Assembly (NCBI RefSeq): GCF_023856365.1
Contig: NC_064543.1
Span: forward strand, 4,113,952 to 4,177,951
Origin: Brienomyrus brachyistius
Taxonomy: Eukaryota; Chordata; Actinopteri; Osteoglossiformes; Mormyridae
Length of the DNA: 64,000 nt
Direction: 5' to 3'
Below, in pieces: positions 1 to 17,190 of the stretch; within the stretch, counting starts at the first letter, position 1, and each line of letters begins with the position of its first letter. The notes beneath the pieces are model-generated. The model was not told where the DNA came from. It saw only the letters and a program-made list of their open reading frames with translations, and ran no database searches. Position numbers and translations under genes: made by a program.

Positions 1-1265
1 CACAGCATACACAGCCACAGCGCACACACCACAGCACACACAGCATACACGCACACACAGCATACACGCACACACAGTCACAGCACACAGTCACAGCACA
101 CACAGCCACAGCACACACAGCCACAGCATACACGCACACACAGCATACACGCACACACAGCCACAGCACACACAGCATACACACAGCATACACACACACA
201 GCCACAGCATACACAGCCACAGCGCACACACCACAGCACACACAGCATACACACACACAGCATACACGCACACACAGCCACAGCACACACAGCATACACA
301 CACACAGCATACACGCACACACAGCATACACGCACACACAGTCACAGCACACAGTCACAGCACACACAGCCACAGCACACACAGCCACAGCATACACGCA
401 CACACAGCATACACGCACACACAGCCACAGCACACACAGCATACACACAGCATACACACACACAGCCACAGCATACACAGCCACAGCGCACACACCACAG
501 CACACACAGCATACACACACACAGCATACACGCACACACAGCCACAGCACACACAGCATACACACACACAGCATACACGCACACACAGCATACACGCACA
601 CACAGTCACAGCACACAGTCACAGCACACACAGCCACAGCACACACAGCCACAGCATACACGCACACACAGCATACACGCACACACAGCCACAGCACACA
701 CAGCATACACACAGCATACACGCACACACAGCCACAGCACACACAGCATACACACAGCATACACGCACACACAGCATACACGCACACACAGCATACACAC
801 ACACAGCCACAGCATACACAGCCACAGCGCACACAGCATACACGCACACACAGCCACAGCACACACAGCATACACACACACACAGCATACACGCACACAC
901 AGCCACAGCACACACAGCATACACACACACACAGCCACAGCACACACAGCATACACGCACACACAGCATACACGCACACACAGCCACAGCACACACAGCC
1001 ACAGCATACACGCACACACAGCATACATGCACACACAGCCACAGCACACACAGCCACAGCACACACAGCATACACGCACACACAGCATACACGCACACAG
1101 CCACAGCATACACAGCCACAGCGCACACAGCATACACGCACACAGCCACAGCACACACAGCATACACAGCATACACACACACACAGCCACAGCACACACA
1201 GCCACAGCACACACAGCATACACGCACACACACACAGCCACAGCACACACAGTCACAGCACACAT
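1..1265. repeat. CA-rich satellite with 264-bp higher-order period
   Basis: The stretch is built from short variants of cacacagc, atacacgc and acagccacag. Positions 78-335 recur essentially unchanged at 342-599, so a 264-bp higher-order unit is duplicated in tandem, followed by more diverged copies to about 1260. It lies directly downstream of the CARMIL2 exon ending at 1275, inside that gene's next intron. Long open frames run through it on both strands (Cys/Val/Ala-rich or His/Thr-rich), but these follow from the repeat lacking stop codons and are not genes. The array may continue beyond the left edge. Confidence 0.95.
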
Positions 1266-1274
1266 GCTCCTCAC

Positions 1275-4200
1275 CGCAAACCCTCTGCAGGAAGTCTTGT
1301 ACCAGCCAGTCCGACATATTTCAGCTTCTCACTCTTCCTGAAGAAATCCCTCACACTACGTGTCACTTCTTTCACCTTCCTGGGATAAGATACAGGTCCC
1401 ATGACTCCCATTACAACTCCCATTACCTATTTGGACTTTAACAACTCTTGGTGCCCATCGTGAGTAAAAAACAGCACGGCCTTCACCTGTGTGAGAAGGT
1501 GGTCTTGGACAAGTTCAGGTGAGTCATTTTGGTGTAGCATCCATGTGACAGGGACACAAACAGCTGCATGGAACAAGATTTTAAAAAAGACAAACAAAGG
1601 GTCAAAGGTCACTCAGAGCAGCATGCTGTGCAAAGCACCGGGGGTCAAAGGTTACTCACAGTGTCCAAGGGGCAATCCGTCCCACTTAGGTCCAGGTAAG
1701 ACACAATATTCTCACTAGACAGAAACTTAAACAGGCACTTGGAAAGAGAGAACAAAATCAGTGGAGAGCAGACCTCCTGTAGAGAGGTCCTATGAAAATG
1801 CAGTGTTCAGCAACACATTTCTCACTGCACTTACAATCAGGAATATTCAATGCAGTACAATGCAGTACCCTTCCCACAGTCCCACTCAGCTGCAAAATAC
1901 TAAACAATTCCTACAATTCTGCTTATTTACACAGTCCTAAACCCTTCCCAAGGTCCTACTCAGCTACAGATTACTAAGGCCTTCTCACAATCCCTCCCCC
2001 TCTTACTTCAGCCTCCTCCGTGGCCAGACACCCTGCATTGCCCGACAGGTCCAAGTGTTGCAGTGACGTGGGAAATGACTTATGTGAAAATGCCTGAGCC
2101 AGACTGGTAACACCTGTCAGAGAGAAACCGACTGAGAAATGCAGCCCAGGAGGGTGAGAAAGAGCCACATCCCGTTTGTGCACAGGCCACACGAACAGGC
2201 CACGCAGGGACACTCGCAGCTGCGGTGTGTGTGTGCAGCCAGTGGCTTTACCTCTGGAAGAGAGCGACACCTTCGCGAGGGACAGCTGAACGAGGCCATG
2301 GGGCAGCTTGTCCAGCTGCTGACAGAGCGCCGCCACACCTGAAAACAGGCAACACAAGCATTACCATTGAGCTGCCTTTGCTCACCAGAAAAGCTCCCCA
2401 CTCATATCATTCTGAATTAGACACACGGCCCCCACCTTTGTCCTCTATCTGATTGGCCGAGAGATTGATGGTGTGCAGCGTGGAGCCTGTGTGGTCTCGG
2501 AGAGCCCAGGCCATCCTCAAAGCAAAATCCCTAGAGGAGATGCATTACATGGTGACCAAGAGGAGAAGGCTTTACTCTCTCAGGCACAATTATAGAGCCT
2601 GTCCCTCCTAAAGATGCCTCCTCCAAAGAGGATGGATCTGAAGCACGCTCAGAGTCAGGGCTAAGGGCAAGAGGGCCGGTGGCTTGGAGTGTGGTAATGG
2701 GGTAGAGTGACAGGAAGGAGGTAGAGTACTCACGATCTAAGACCACTATTCTCCAGACACACCTCCTCCAGCTTGGGGGATCTGTTGATCATGTAGAGGA
2801 CCTGTTCCTGAACATCCGGGTTCTGCAGAGACACATATACCAGCACAGCAGGGTACAGTGCTTTAGGATCCTCTCTGGGTTAAAGAGGACCATCAAACCA
2901 GCCAGTTCACCAAAAGGACAGGGATCAAAAGTAGCAGACGTGACCTGTGAAAGGACAAGTGCTGGAGGTTCTGTCCAGTAGGAGGACACCTACCAGCCTG
3001 AAGTCTCTGTTACTGATCCTGGTGAACCACTGGTTGAATGACAAGGCAGCCACTGCCAGGGCGAGGTCACTGAGGAGGAGAGAGAGGGAGGCATCCTGAC
3101 TGCTGTATGACATCATCAGGATGAGACAGGTCGTCTTCATACCTGAATAATAGGTGGTGATTTGGTATTGACAGTCTTACAATAGGGGAAGGGGTATGGG
3201 ATTGATATTCATAATGGGGGGGGGGTGTGCTACCGACTGTCCAGGTGACTGAACTCCAGCAGGTTGAAGTCCCGACAGCTCTGGACATGGTAAATATTGT
3301 CCACATCCTGACAGAGACAAAGAGATGGAGCTGTTGGGTGTGGTGACCACATCCTGTACAACCAAAAGCGACAAAGAGAACTAACAGACAGCAGTACAGA
3401 CAGCGTAAATAAACCATACAGATAGACAAGAAAGTAATTATTGCACCACTCACATGGTGGAGTACATGCATTATACAAAGTGGCATGAAATGTTGTCCTC
3501 AGTGATACCAACCCATTGGACCTCTTCTCGACAGGGGAACTCATTGAAGTCACACAAGGCGGCATAAGTCTCTGAGAAGCCACCTGCAGGAGGGACCAGT
3601 GGACTAAGTCAGAACTGATGGGCTTTCCTCATGGCTCGCAATCCCAGCATCCAATGCCTCCCTCGCCCTCCTTAGTCCCCATTTCCAAGGCCTCCCTCAC
3701 CCTCCTTAGTCCCCTTTTCCAAGGCCTCCCTCACCCTACTTAGTCCCCATTTCCAAGGCCTCCCTCACCCTACTTAGTCCCCATTTCCAAGGCCTCCCTC
3801 ACCCTCCTTAGTCCCCTTTTCCAAGGCCTCCCTCACCCTCCTTAGTCCCCTTTTCCAAGGCCTCCCTCACCCTCCTTAGTCCCCTTTTCCAAGGCCTCCC
3901 TCACCCTCCTTAGTCCCCTTTTCCAAGGCCTCCCTCACCCTCCTTAGTCCCCATTTCCAAGGCCTCCCTCACCCTCCTTAGTCCCCATTTCCAAGGCCTC
4001 CCTCACCCTCCTTAGTCCCCTTTTCCAAGGCCTCCCTCACCCTACTTAATTGCAGCATCATGGACATTCTGCACCATCACCCATCCTGTGCTGCCCACGC
4101 TCACTGCCACCCACCCCATCTGCAGGTCCTACCTCACCAAAGAGGAGAGCAAAGGATCATCAGAAGACTCTCACCACATGGCCCCTGGGTGCTGCTCAGT

Positions 4201-7200
4201 TGCTCCTCCACATGGGCTGTCAGCCTCCGCAGCTGCTCTTGTAGCTCTGCTGGGACCTTCTTCAATAGCTTCCTGGGAGACAAGAGAAGAGGAAGGGCTT
4301 CCATAGTGACGGGTACCCGACATAACAAACAGATGCTACGGGAACCGCTTTACCTATGTGGGTAGACATTTACTTTAAGGATCAGCTGGTAAAGGGGCCG
4401 CGTTCCTGAGGGCAGCCAATCAGAAAGACATGCTCTGAAGGTTGGCAGCCCTGACCAACATGGAAATCACAGGCTCTGTGGGAAGCTTGGTTCAGATGGA
4501 AATTTGCAGGCCTGCCACATCCTGGAAGCCGCACTATGAGGCATCAGGTGTGAGAGAAAAGATCACAGACTGCATTGTTTGCGACAGCCCTGAGCATGAA
4601 CAGACTGTCAATTGAGCGTAAGGAAAGACCTCATAAGAAATTCTCTGTACGTGTTTCATTGCTTTTACCAGAGCTGTGACCCACAAAATGATAATTGACC
4701 AGAGCTTCTCTGTTCGCTGGTCAATCATCGTTTCTTTCAGCCAAGTTTCTAGATGGTCTTACTGAGCCTTTGTTCCCCAGAACTCGTCACACCTTCAGTG
4801 TGACAACGAAGACTTTCCACCTCGTACCAACCGCCCCCAGGGCCTGACCCTTCTGATGCTACAGCTGAAGACGTGGCATGAAAGATGATGCAGGGAAATG
4901 TGTGGGAGGCCGAGCAGGCAGATGATCTTTATTTTACACTCCAGATGGAAATCAGGAATGAGCTGCTGCCCTGAGATGTGCCATGTGCAATCTCCTTATA
5001 TGGCAAACCGTTTTTCAACATTTAGGTCAAAGGCACAGCACAAGAACAGCCCTGGGACTTGACCAGTGAATACAAGGTTGCAAGTCTTGTCCTTAAACAC
5101 TGTTGGCCTGTGTCCAGCTGCGATGGGGAAGACGGCAGAAGGACGATCGCGGCATATCACTCACTCACCCTGGGGATGAGTCCGGAAAGATCTTCTTGAG
5201 TGAAGCAGTCACATGACTGACCACTGCCTCCAGGTCCTCCATGGTCATCAAGTTAAAAGTATAACTCTGCCTGTCAGTATCAATCACCATCTGTCGGTGG
5301 AGATGAGCACAGAGTAGCAGGCATTAGCGTGCGACCTCCCTCCTGGGGGGGTTCTGACTCACAATCAATTGTGAGTAGGGGGATCCCCGCTGATCCCCAG
5401 ATGCATGCCAGGGTGTGAGAAGCAGCACAGGCCACCTTGGTTAAACAAGAATGTGTCATTAGCGCCACTGGAAACCCGCTGTAACAGCACAGTCCCCAGA
5501 CCTTTTGGACAAACTGACTTAATAATTTCTATCCATGACATACAGATACACTCTGGCTATAGCTACACGGCAGGAGGACAGCACAAACTCTCAAGTAAAT
5601 GAAGAAGCAAGAACACAAAGGAGGAAGCAGGTTCAGATTTAGGTAAATAAACCCAGTACCCCCGTAACAAAGCTGATTCTACGACTGACAAAGTTCCGAG
5701 TAACTCCTGAACCCCCGACTTGAAACCCTCAGGATGTCCACTGACTTGTTCCTGACAACCATTCTCTCATCGCAGAGGTCTCTCCTGTCCCCCGAGTGTC
5801 CAATCCGGCCTCATGCCGCAAGATTAGCTGAGAAATTCAACAAATAGCCAAAGGTAGACCCAGCGGGACAGGTCATGGCAGGTTCTGACACGACTTACCT
5901 GGTTCAGGCTTCCGATGGTGATGGCGTAGATCTCCAGGTAGCTGAAGGAGCTGTCCAGCTGTGGAGGGAAAGAGGCTTAGAGACCCGCTCTGATTGCCGA
6001 AGGAGACACAATGCGGGAGAACTGAAAATGACTCAAATTCGAGAAACAAGGTAGGAGGAAGAGAACAGGAAGAGGGTGAAAAGAATGCTCTCGCATGCGT
6101 GTGACCACGGGTCTCTCCGACTGGCAGCCCTGATATGTGTTATCCTCTGTGCATCACGCAGTCCACAGGATGTAACCTCATTGTGGGCCTTGGCTCACTG
6201 TATCTCGCAGCCATAGACACCATTAAAGAGTGTTACCAAAAACCAAATGCACTGGTGCCCCTCCAGGGCGTCCTGTGCTTGCTGGGATAGGCGATGGACT
6301 CGGGGCGGCCCTCCGCTGCCCAGTTGGTCTGACGCTTACCACCCTCTAAACCTCACCTCTAAAATCTGACTCAAAAAAACAGTTAACAAAACAAGGAACA
6401 ACCAAAGTACAAATGACATCTGAATGACAGCATAGAGCGTAGTTATTACCACCTATGCCTCACTCCTCCCCACACGCTCAAATCCCCAGACACCTGGACA
6501 GTTTCATCAGCTCAGGTGACTTAATATCCAGACCAGCCGTCATCACCGCGGCCAAATCTGATAGATATTTAGATCAAAATGCAATTATCACCACATACAT
6601 GGTACTTAAGAACCTTTTCTTGATCAAAACTTTATATGGCAGAGACAAGTCAGTCTGGCCAAAAGCATGTTTGTGTCTGTATGGACATGTTGCCGATCCC
6701 TAAACCAGACCACCGACTACAGCATTTAATGCTATATTTGCTTTGTCACGAAGGACCAGAGTTCACTGCACAGTCTCCTTTTCCCCAAATCTGCAAGATT
6801 CCGACGTTCCAAGAAGCTCCAGGTCTGTTTCCGTGTTACCCTCCGGATCGGCACCACGCGTCGTCCGCAGAAGCCTCGAATGGGGATCTCTGCAGCAATG
6901 CTATGAATACATTTCCATCTGCGAACCGGTAAGTTTCCAGAAATGAAAAGTACAAACCGAGTCGCGGAGATTTGTCCAAATAGTCCCAGCAGTACACATG
7001 GATCCTGTTTGAACTCTCATTCAATACCCAGTAATGGAAGAATGAACAGATCCAGCCTAAACGAGAAAAGCAGCCCAGCACCAAACCCTTACCCTGTGGG
7101 ACGTTCTTCTGAGGTCTCCCCAGCGATAGAGCGTGAGGTTGCCGTTACATGCGGCACAGCCCCACCCACCCCATAGAAGGAGGGCACGCACCCCACAGTG

Positions 7201-7529
7201 CTCCTGACTCTCTTCTGCTTGTTAATATCAGCTGCAGGGAATGCGCTGTCTTCCACGTCATCGTGGGTTTATTTTCACAGATGCAAAAATGGTCATGCAA
7301 AACAAACCCTAGACAAACCAGTCACCCACACACTTCCATAGACACCACCGTCAGAGACCATCTTTCTACCACACCGTCACAGAGACCAGCTCTCAACCAC
7401 ACACATGGTCACACACAAAGACCATCTCACTCCTTTATACAGTCTTGGTCACACACACACGGTCACAGACCGAGACCATCTCTCTACCACACACACGGTC
7501 ACAAACACACGGTCACAATACCATCTCGT

Positions 7530-7565
<36 letters not shown>

Positions 7566-9661
7566 CAGTGACACCTTCTCTCTACCACACACACAGTCAC
7601 AGACAAAGACCATCTCTATAACACACATACACACGCCCGCATGCACACTCAGTGAGACCTTCTCTCTACCACACACACACACACACACACACACACCCTC
7701 ATACACCTGCTCACCCTGATAATTGTAGTTGGTTTCGGAGGAAAGGTGAAGACACAGAACACTTACCTTGACTGGCTGCCTGCAGTGGAACACATAAGCC
7801 CTCCATGGCGTCATCACCTGGGGAGTCAGGGGGCGGAGGGACACGCCAGTGTGCATGGTGGGAAAAGGGCAGCCAGACTCAGAATCACGGGCCGCTTTGG
7901 GGCAGTTTACTAAGCATCACATCATCATCATCACCGAAAAACATGTGTCTTTGTCTATGCTACAAAGGCAACCATCCCCTGTGGCAGAGGCTACTGTCAG
8001 AAGGTTTGCCAAGCAACACCACAAGGGGGATGCTCTTACTAATAGTCTGGTCCCACCTGCTGTTGGAAGATGGTACTGCAGTTATGACTGTGTGTAAGCA
8101 CCCCATGTTCTCAGATTCCCTTGGGGGAGACACTCCGCAGAACCAATGCATCGTGCATAGGCACCATTTATAGGATATCGTGTGCAGATTCGGTAGTGTT
8201 TTCATTGTATAACTGGATCCTGTGCACCGGTCAGTTATCAACTGTGTCAGTTGGTAGGATTTCATCACCAGATAACATCCCATTAGTGTGAATCAAAACA
8301 GCCATAGTCACCAAGACTCTGCTGTCCACTCCGGCCTTTAACTGGTTCAGCTGGACCTGTGTCAGGAAGAGGACCTTCTGGGGATTAAGCAGCTGAAAGA
8401 TCCCATCTGAAACAGGGGTACATGGACACAGGGAAGGGTAGCTGGTGAGCAGGCATCACAGCTAGAGTCTGTTCTGAGTGAGCGCGATACGGCCTTTAGA
8501 GGGGTCAGCCCCGCCAGCCAGCATCCCCTGCTGGTCTAGTCACTTGCACCTGGGCCTCTTCTATTCATCTCTAATCCCACCAGTGCTCCACACTGGCACT
8601 GACGTCTGGGGTTTAATAATCACCCAAATTAGCATTAGGACAGCAGATGGTGTAGCGATTAAGGACCTGGACCCAAAAGGTACAGATTCATGCCATAAGC
8701 ACGGTCATTTAGTGTAGAATCGTCACCAGTGATGGTAACCATGGATAAAAGTGTCTTGGGCAAAAGCCGGCCTGTGGAGCTGATTTTTAAGTTTTTTGCA
8801 AAAATTCTTGAAATATGTCATAAAACACAAAACGTGCACTAGTACTTTTTGCTTTCTGCATTATTTTCAAAAAGCAAAATGTAACAGGTTCATTATTACA
8901 AAATTCATAAGCCCAGAGTTGGTGCCCATGAGGGGGCTTGGGGGGAGGGGTGGCAAGGCCCCCTTAATCAGACAAGTAGGCCCCGTCGAACCACTGATGA
9001 CCACCCCCCTCCCCCCAACATGAAAACCTTGAGCCAGGCTATCAGATTCGTTCTGGTACTGACACCACATGGGACATAAAAATAATCATTAAGAAAATCC
9101 ACCCTGCAGAGGCTCAGACTCTGTCCGCCACAGAAAATAACTGCCTAAGCCTGCACTGGTTGAACGAGCAGGATGGCGGAGAACATCAACACAATGGTGC
9201 CACCTCGGAGGAGCTCAGAGCATCTGCAGGGCACCCAGCAAGCGCCGTACCATTCCCACAGATGCATTTTGACGCTGCGCATGCAACTCATGCAGGAGCC
9301 GGGGGTGCAGCCGGTCGCACCGGAGCCCCCGTCAGCAGAGAGCAGCAGCCCTTTTGGCGGGATGGTGACAACACCATGGAGTACAAATCAGAGGCTCCCC
9401 ACACTAGGTACCGGGGTGGGGGGGCCGTTGGCTTCAGGTTTAACAGCGAGGCCCCGCTACATATCCCCACCATCCTGCCCCCTAACTGTAACCGTTACCA
9501 TGTTCCCTCACCCTAAGTGTAACCCCAGCCTCAACACCGGGAGCGAGCATCGCACCAAAACCCAGCTCACCACAGCACAGAGACCCCCGGTTGCACACTA
9601 CACTGGGGCGGGGGCTCACCCTACCTTGGAGGCTGAGGGACAGCCGGCCTGCAGACAGCAT
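1275..9661 (-). CDS. CARMIL2: CARMIL2 (capping protein regulator and myosin 1 linker 2), N-terminal part
   Basis: CARMIL proteins bind actin capping protein and control actin assembly at the membrane; CARMIL2 also works in T-cell costimulation in mammals. Sixteen phase-consistent exons (about 440 codons): 9661-9625, 8406-8312, 7817-7767, 5958-5899, 5290-5169, 4272-4175, 3583-3513, 3307-3234, 3069-2994, 2822-2734, 2530-2436, 2338-2252, 2113-2007, 1737-1660, 1563-1487, 1379-1275. They encode the PH-like domain ([33 protein letters not shown]), the linker ([37 protein letters not shown]) and the first leucine-rich repeats ([52 protein letters not shown]). The late repeats look closer to CARMIL2 than CARMIL1 or CARMIL3 from memory, and position beside CTCF agrees. 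The first exon (12 codons, [12 protein letters not shown]) is inferred from phase only. Capping-protein-binding and C-terminal regions lie off the left edge. Confidence 0.88.
3653..4047. repeat. 34-bp minisatellite in a CARMIL2 intron
   Basis: About 11 tandem copies of a 34-bp unit (ttccaaggcctccctcaccc followed by tccttagtcccc with a/t variants). Copies differ mainly at the cccca/ccctt and ctcctt/ctactt positions, giving two unit types that alternate in blocks. It fills the intron between CARMIL2 exons 4272-4175 and 3583-3513. There are no unique spacers, so it is not a CRISPR array. Confidence 0.95.
7318..7698. repeat. CA-rich repeat with two (CA)n tracts
   Basis: Degenerate tandem units of the type ccatctctctaccacacaca cggtcacagac, ending in pure (CA)n tracts near 7531-7562 and 7671-7695. 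It occupies the CARMIL2 intron next to the exon at 7817-7767. Open frames over it (His/Thr-rich) are repeat artefacts. Confidence 0.9.
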
Positions 9662-9877
9662 GACAACCACACACGTCCGTCTTCGCGATGAACCTGCGAC
9701 GGGTTGAAGACAGGTAGCCGAGTGGCGCACACGTACACAGGCGCGCACACGCACGCATCCTGCTTCGACAGCGAAAGACAGACACTCAAAGTGAAAGTGT
9801 GTAGCAGGAAGGGCTCCTTAGCCCCACAAGCGCCTCCAGCAGCTGCCTGAGGAGGGTAACATCTCTGAACCGCCTAA

Positions 9878-10153
9878 GTGATCATGCCTGACATGCAGGG
9901 AACAGACGTCCAGCAGGACACCTTGGCCGCGTGGGACAGAGTGCTGCAGCGACATGCCATCAGAGCCGCGTACCGGGGCTGCGTGCTGACGCCAGGCTTG
10001 TTTGCACCAAGCTCATTTCACTGTTGGCCGACAGAGCCGAGATGGTGCAGGCAGGCACTGCACTCAACCACCAAAACACCTTCTTCGCTGGATTCAACTC
10101 CCTCTTCAAGCACGTCCACAAAGGGGAGGATAAAGCATTTCTGGGTGTGCAGG
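9878..10153 (+). pseudogene. Unidentified plus-strand coding-like segment with a frame change
   Basis: From the ATG at 9884 a frame reads MPDMQGTDVQQDTLAAWDRV and on to RAAYRG near 9975. The protein-like sequence then continues in a different frame from about 9976 (ADARLVCTKLISLLADRAEM, then NTFFAGFNSLFKHVHKGEDK) and stops at a good donor (GTGCAG|GTAGGC at 10153/10154). The composition (amphipathic helices, few low-complexity residues, balanced codons) looks like real protein rather than shadow. I do not recognise the family. It could be a decayed exon, a real exon with a one-base sequence error, or a retrocopy fragment. It sits between the CARMIL2 first exon and the CTCF 3' end, on the opposite strand to both. 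Confidence 0.4.
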
Positions 10154-10423
10154 TAGGCAGCGGACACGCTGAGAGACACCTAGCATGAAGGAGCCAGGGG
10201 ATGCCGTTCGGTCCCATGGCAGGATCGGCACTTTGCGTACCCGACAGCTGCCATCCTGTGTGCGCCGTGGGGGGAAAGAATTGAGGCTGCCGTTTCCGTT
10301 TGATTGGTCATTTATAGATTGACTCATGGCAGAGTCGGTGACCTGACGTAGTGCCGCGTTCGAGCCCAATCGAGAAAGAAAAAAAAACAACCCGCAGATG
10401 CAGCAGTCCCAAAAGCATTGCCC

Positions 10424-10429
10424 TTTATT
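10424..10429 (-). terminator. CTCF polyadenylation signal (candidate)
   Basis: AATAAA on the minus strand (plus strand tttatt), about 1.54 kb beyond the CTCF stop at 11971. No other recognised minus-strand gene intervenes, so 10.42-11.97 kb is read as the CTCF 3' UTR. Confidence 0.6.
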
Positions 10430-11970
10430 TAATAAGGAGCAGTAAGACTAAATTGTAAGCAGCTGAATGAACATTATTCAAAGGGATACTTTAAAGGCAT
10501 CACAGAAACAGTGAACTGGAGGAGGAGTAATGACACAGGGCACACCATCACATACCGCCGGCGAAGTAAAACCCAGGGGACATCAGGTCAGTCGCCTTTT
10601 ATTAGCCGAACTGCAGCACATTCCCCTCCCACTGCCCATCCATCCCTAGTAAACCTTCAAACATAATTAGTGGTTCTCAACCACGGAAAGTGGTACAGCG
10701 AAAAAAAAGAGGGAAAAAAAACTAGAATTTAAGAATGTAAAGAATAAGCTATTTTGAAATGCAAATACAATAAACAGTGGGAATTCCATAGCGAATCAGG
10801 AAACTTTATGTAAAACAAGATTTTTTTAACAGCTCTATACAGGCACCCACCTTAGCTTAAAACCTCCTTACAAAAAATATATATTAAAAATATTATGGCA
10901 ATATGTTTAAAGACAGCAATATACCATAAGGAAAATTAATACCACATTTATTCTCCATTTGAGTAAAAAGGCCTGGGGCTGGTATTGCAAGACATCAGTA
11001 ATTAAACAGCAGTTTAATATCCCCTCCCCCCATTTTCATCACACTGCAGGGCGGAGCAGCCGGCATCCGGTTCTGGAGTCCCTCAGATGAGTGGCTGTTA
11101 CAGGAGCCCCCAACTGCATGGGGATCATGATTGGCTGCACCTCCTGTGTATACCACCCCTGGGTGTAGGGGGCGCTGCGACTGGAACCTTTCGATAGGCA
11201 CAGTCAGTCCCATTCCCCTGAGAGCACGACCAACCCACCCCCACCCCCTTAAAAGCAAGCCAGGAAGCAGAGCAGCGGAGTCAGCCTGGTGGCTCCAGCA
11301 GGAGGTCAACCACACTGCTGCTCTTCAAACAGGGAATTCATATGCTCTTCAATCATCAGCTTAAAATATTCTTGATATAAAAATATTTACACGCGAACAG
11401 TCGTGAGTATGTCTGTACAAATACCCACGGGTCTGGCTCGCTGTCATTTTATGATCCCAATTACAAATGGACTGACTGGACAGGCACGCACCCTCCCCCC
11501 CCCCCCCCCCACTGTCTCACCCACCACCACAGAGCCACCACTGCCAACAGTGTGGCGGGAAACTGCAGGAGCCCCCCAGATTCGAGAGCGTGCAGGGGCG
11601 TGGCAGGGGGCACGCTGAATAAGATGACAGGAAGACAGAGCGGCGAAAAAGAAAGCGAGTGAACCCCAGGCGTGATGGGAGGTGTCAACAGCGAGGGGCA
11701 GGCGGCTGGAGCCTGAAGGGAAGTCAGCCTTGCCCTTCTGGCCCCACACACACGGCGAAAAGCGAAGATGGGACGGGTTAGCGAAGACTACGAAAGGTTC
11801 CTGGAAACGCTGATTCTGTAGAGAAATTAGACGGTCACTATTCTTCTCAGGCGTTTAAAAGGCCCAGCCTGGGTAAAAATCACAAAACCAAGTATGGTGA
11901 GGGGAGAGTAGGGGGCTGAGGGGGGGCGTGGGCTGGCCGTGGAGCTTCAGCGCGCCACACTGGATTCCCG
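10430..11970 (-). other. CTCF 3' untranslated region (inferred)
   Basis: This 1.5-kb stretch has no convincing coding sequence on either strand. It contains A/T-rich blocks (10680-10970) and a polypyrimidine/poly-C run at 11496-11510. It is assigned to the CTCF 3' UTR from position and from the downstream AATAAA. A long 3' UTR is usual for vertebrate CTCF. Confidence 0.55.
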
Positions 11971-16636
<4,666 letters not shown>

Positions 16637-16996
16637 GGAAGCAATCTGGAGGAGAAAATGCAGTCACGTTCCAGCAATCCTTGGGTCAGTCTACCCAGTC
16701 TAAAGATGCTCCTGGATCAGCCTCTCGTCTGGTATCACTCAGTTTGCCATCCGAAATATCATTACGTGACTAAGAACCACAGGATGATGCTGGTTTGAAC
16801 AGAAACCAAAATGAACACCACAGAGCCCCACTCTAAAAGGTGAAGCTGATCTAAATTAAGGTGTCCCTGGAAATCAGAGTTTGACCACTCCCTCTTTGGT
16901 GTGTGCACAGTTTTATAAACAATATGTGAAGCTGATTCGAGCTGCTGCTGTTGCAGCCATTGAGCCGATTCCCAGGACAGTCTGGACAATTTAAAT

Positions 16997-17190
16997 CAGG
17001 GGTGTCAAACTGCAGTCCTGGGGGGCCGGAGCCATGTGTAGCACAGTTCTTTCCCTGCTCCACTGCAAATGGTTCAGCTCAAGAGCTGTGTGGTGATTAG
17101 CACAAGGGGTTGAACTAGGTGTGTCAAACGAAGGAAAACCCAAAAATGTGCAGGGCTCCCGCCCTCCACGACTGGAGTTTGACGCCTCTG
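16997..17190. mobile_element. hAT-type MITE (194 bp)
   Basis: Terminal inverted repeats caggggtgtcaaac at the left and gtttgacgcctctg at the right (one mismatch). The flanking 8 bp are atttaaat and gtttagat, a plausible target-site duplication with two mismatches and TA at its centre. There is no coding capacity. It lies in the intron upstream of the first CTCF coding exon. The caggggtgtcaaac terminus is common in fish and other vertebrate hAT MITEs. Confidence 0.85.

Noticed and set aside
78..1341. Long Cys/Val/Ala-rich and His/Thr-rich open frames on both strands
   Set aside because: They arise from translating the CA-rich satellite, which has no stop codons; no start context, splice structure or family match.
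3653..4047. Possible CRISPR array (regular 34-bp repeats)
   Set aside because: Units are contiguous with no unique spacers, there are no cas genes, and the DNA is vertebrate.
7149..7856. His/Thr-rich plus-strand frames and Val/Cys-rich minus-strand frame
   Set aside because: Translation of CA-rich repeats in a CARMIL2 intron. Only the short piece [16 protein letters not shown] (7817-7767, minus) is a real exon.
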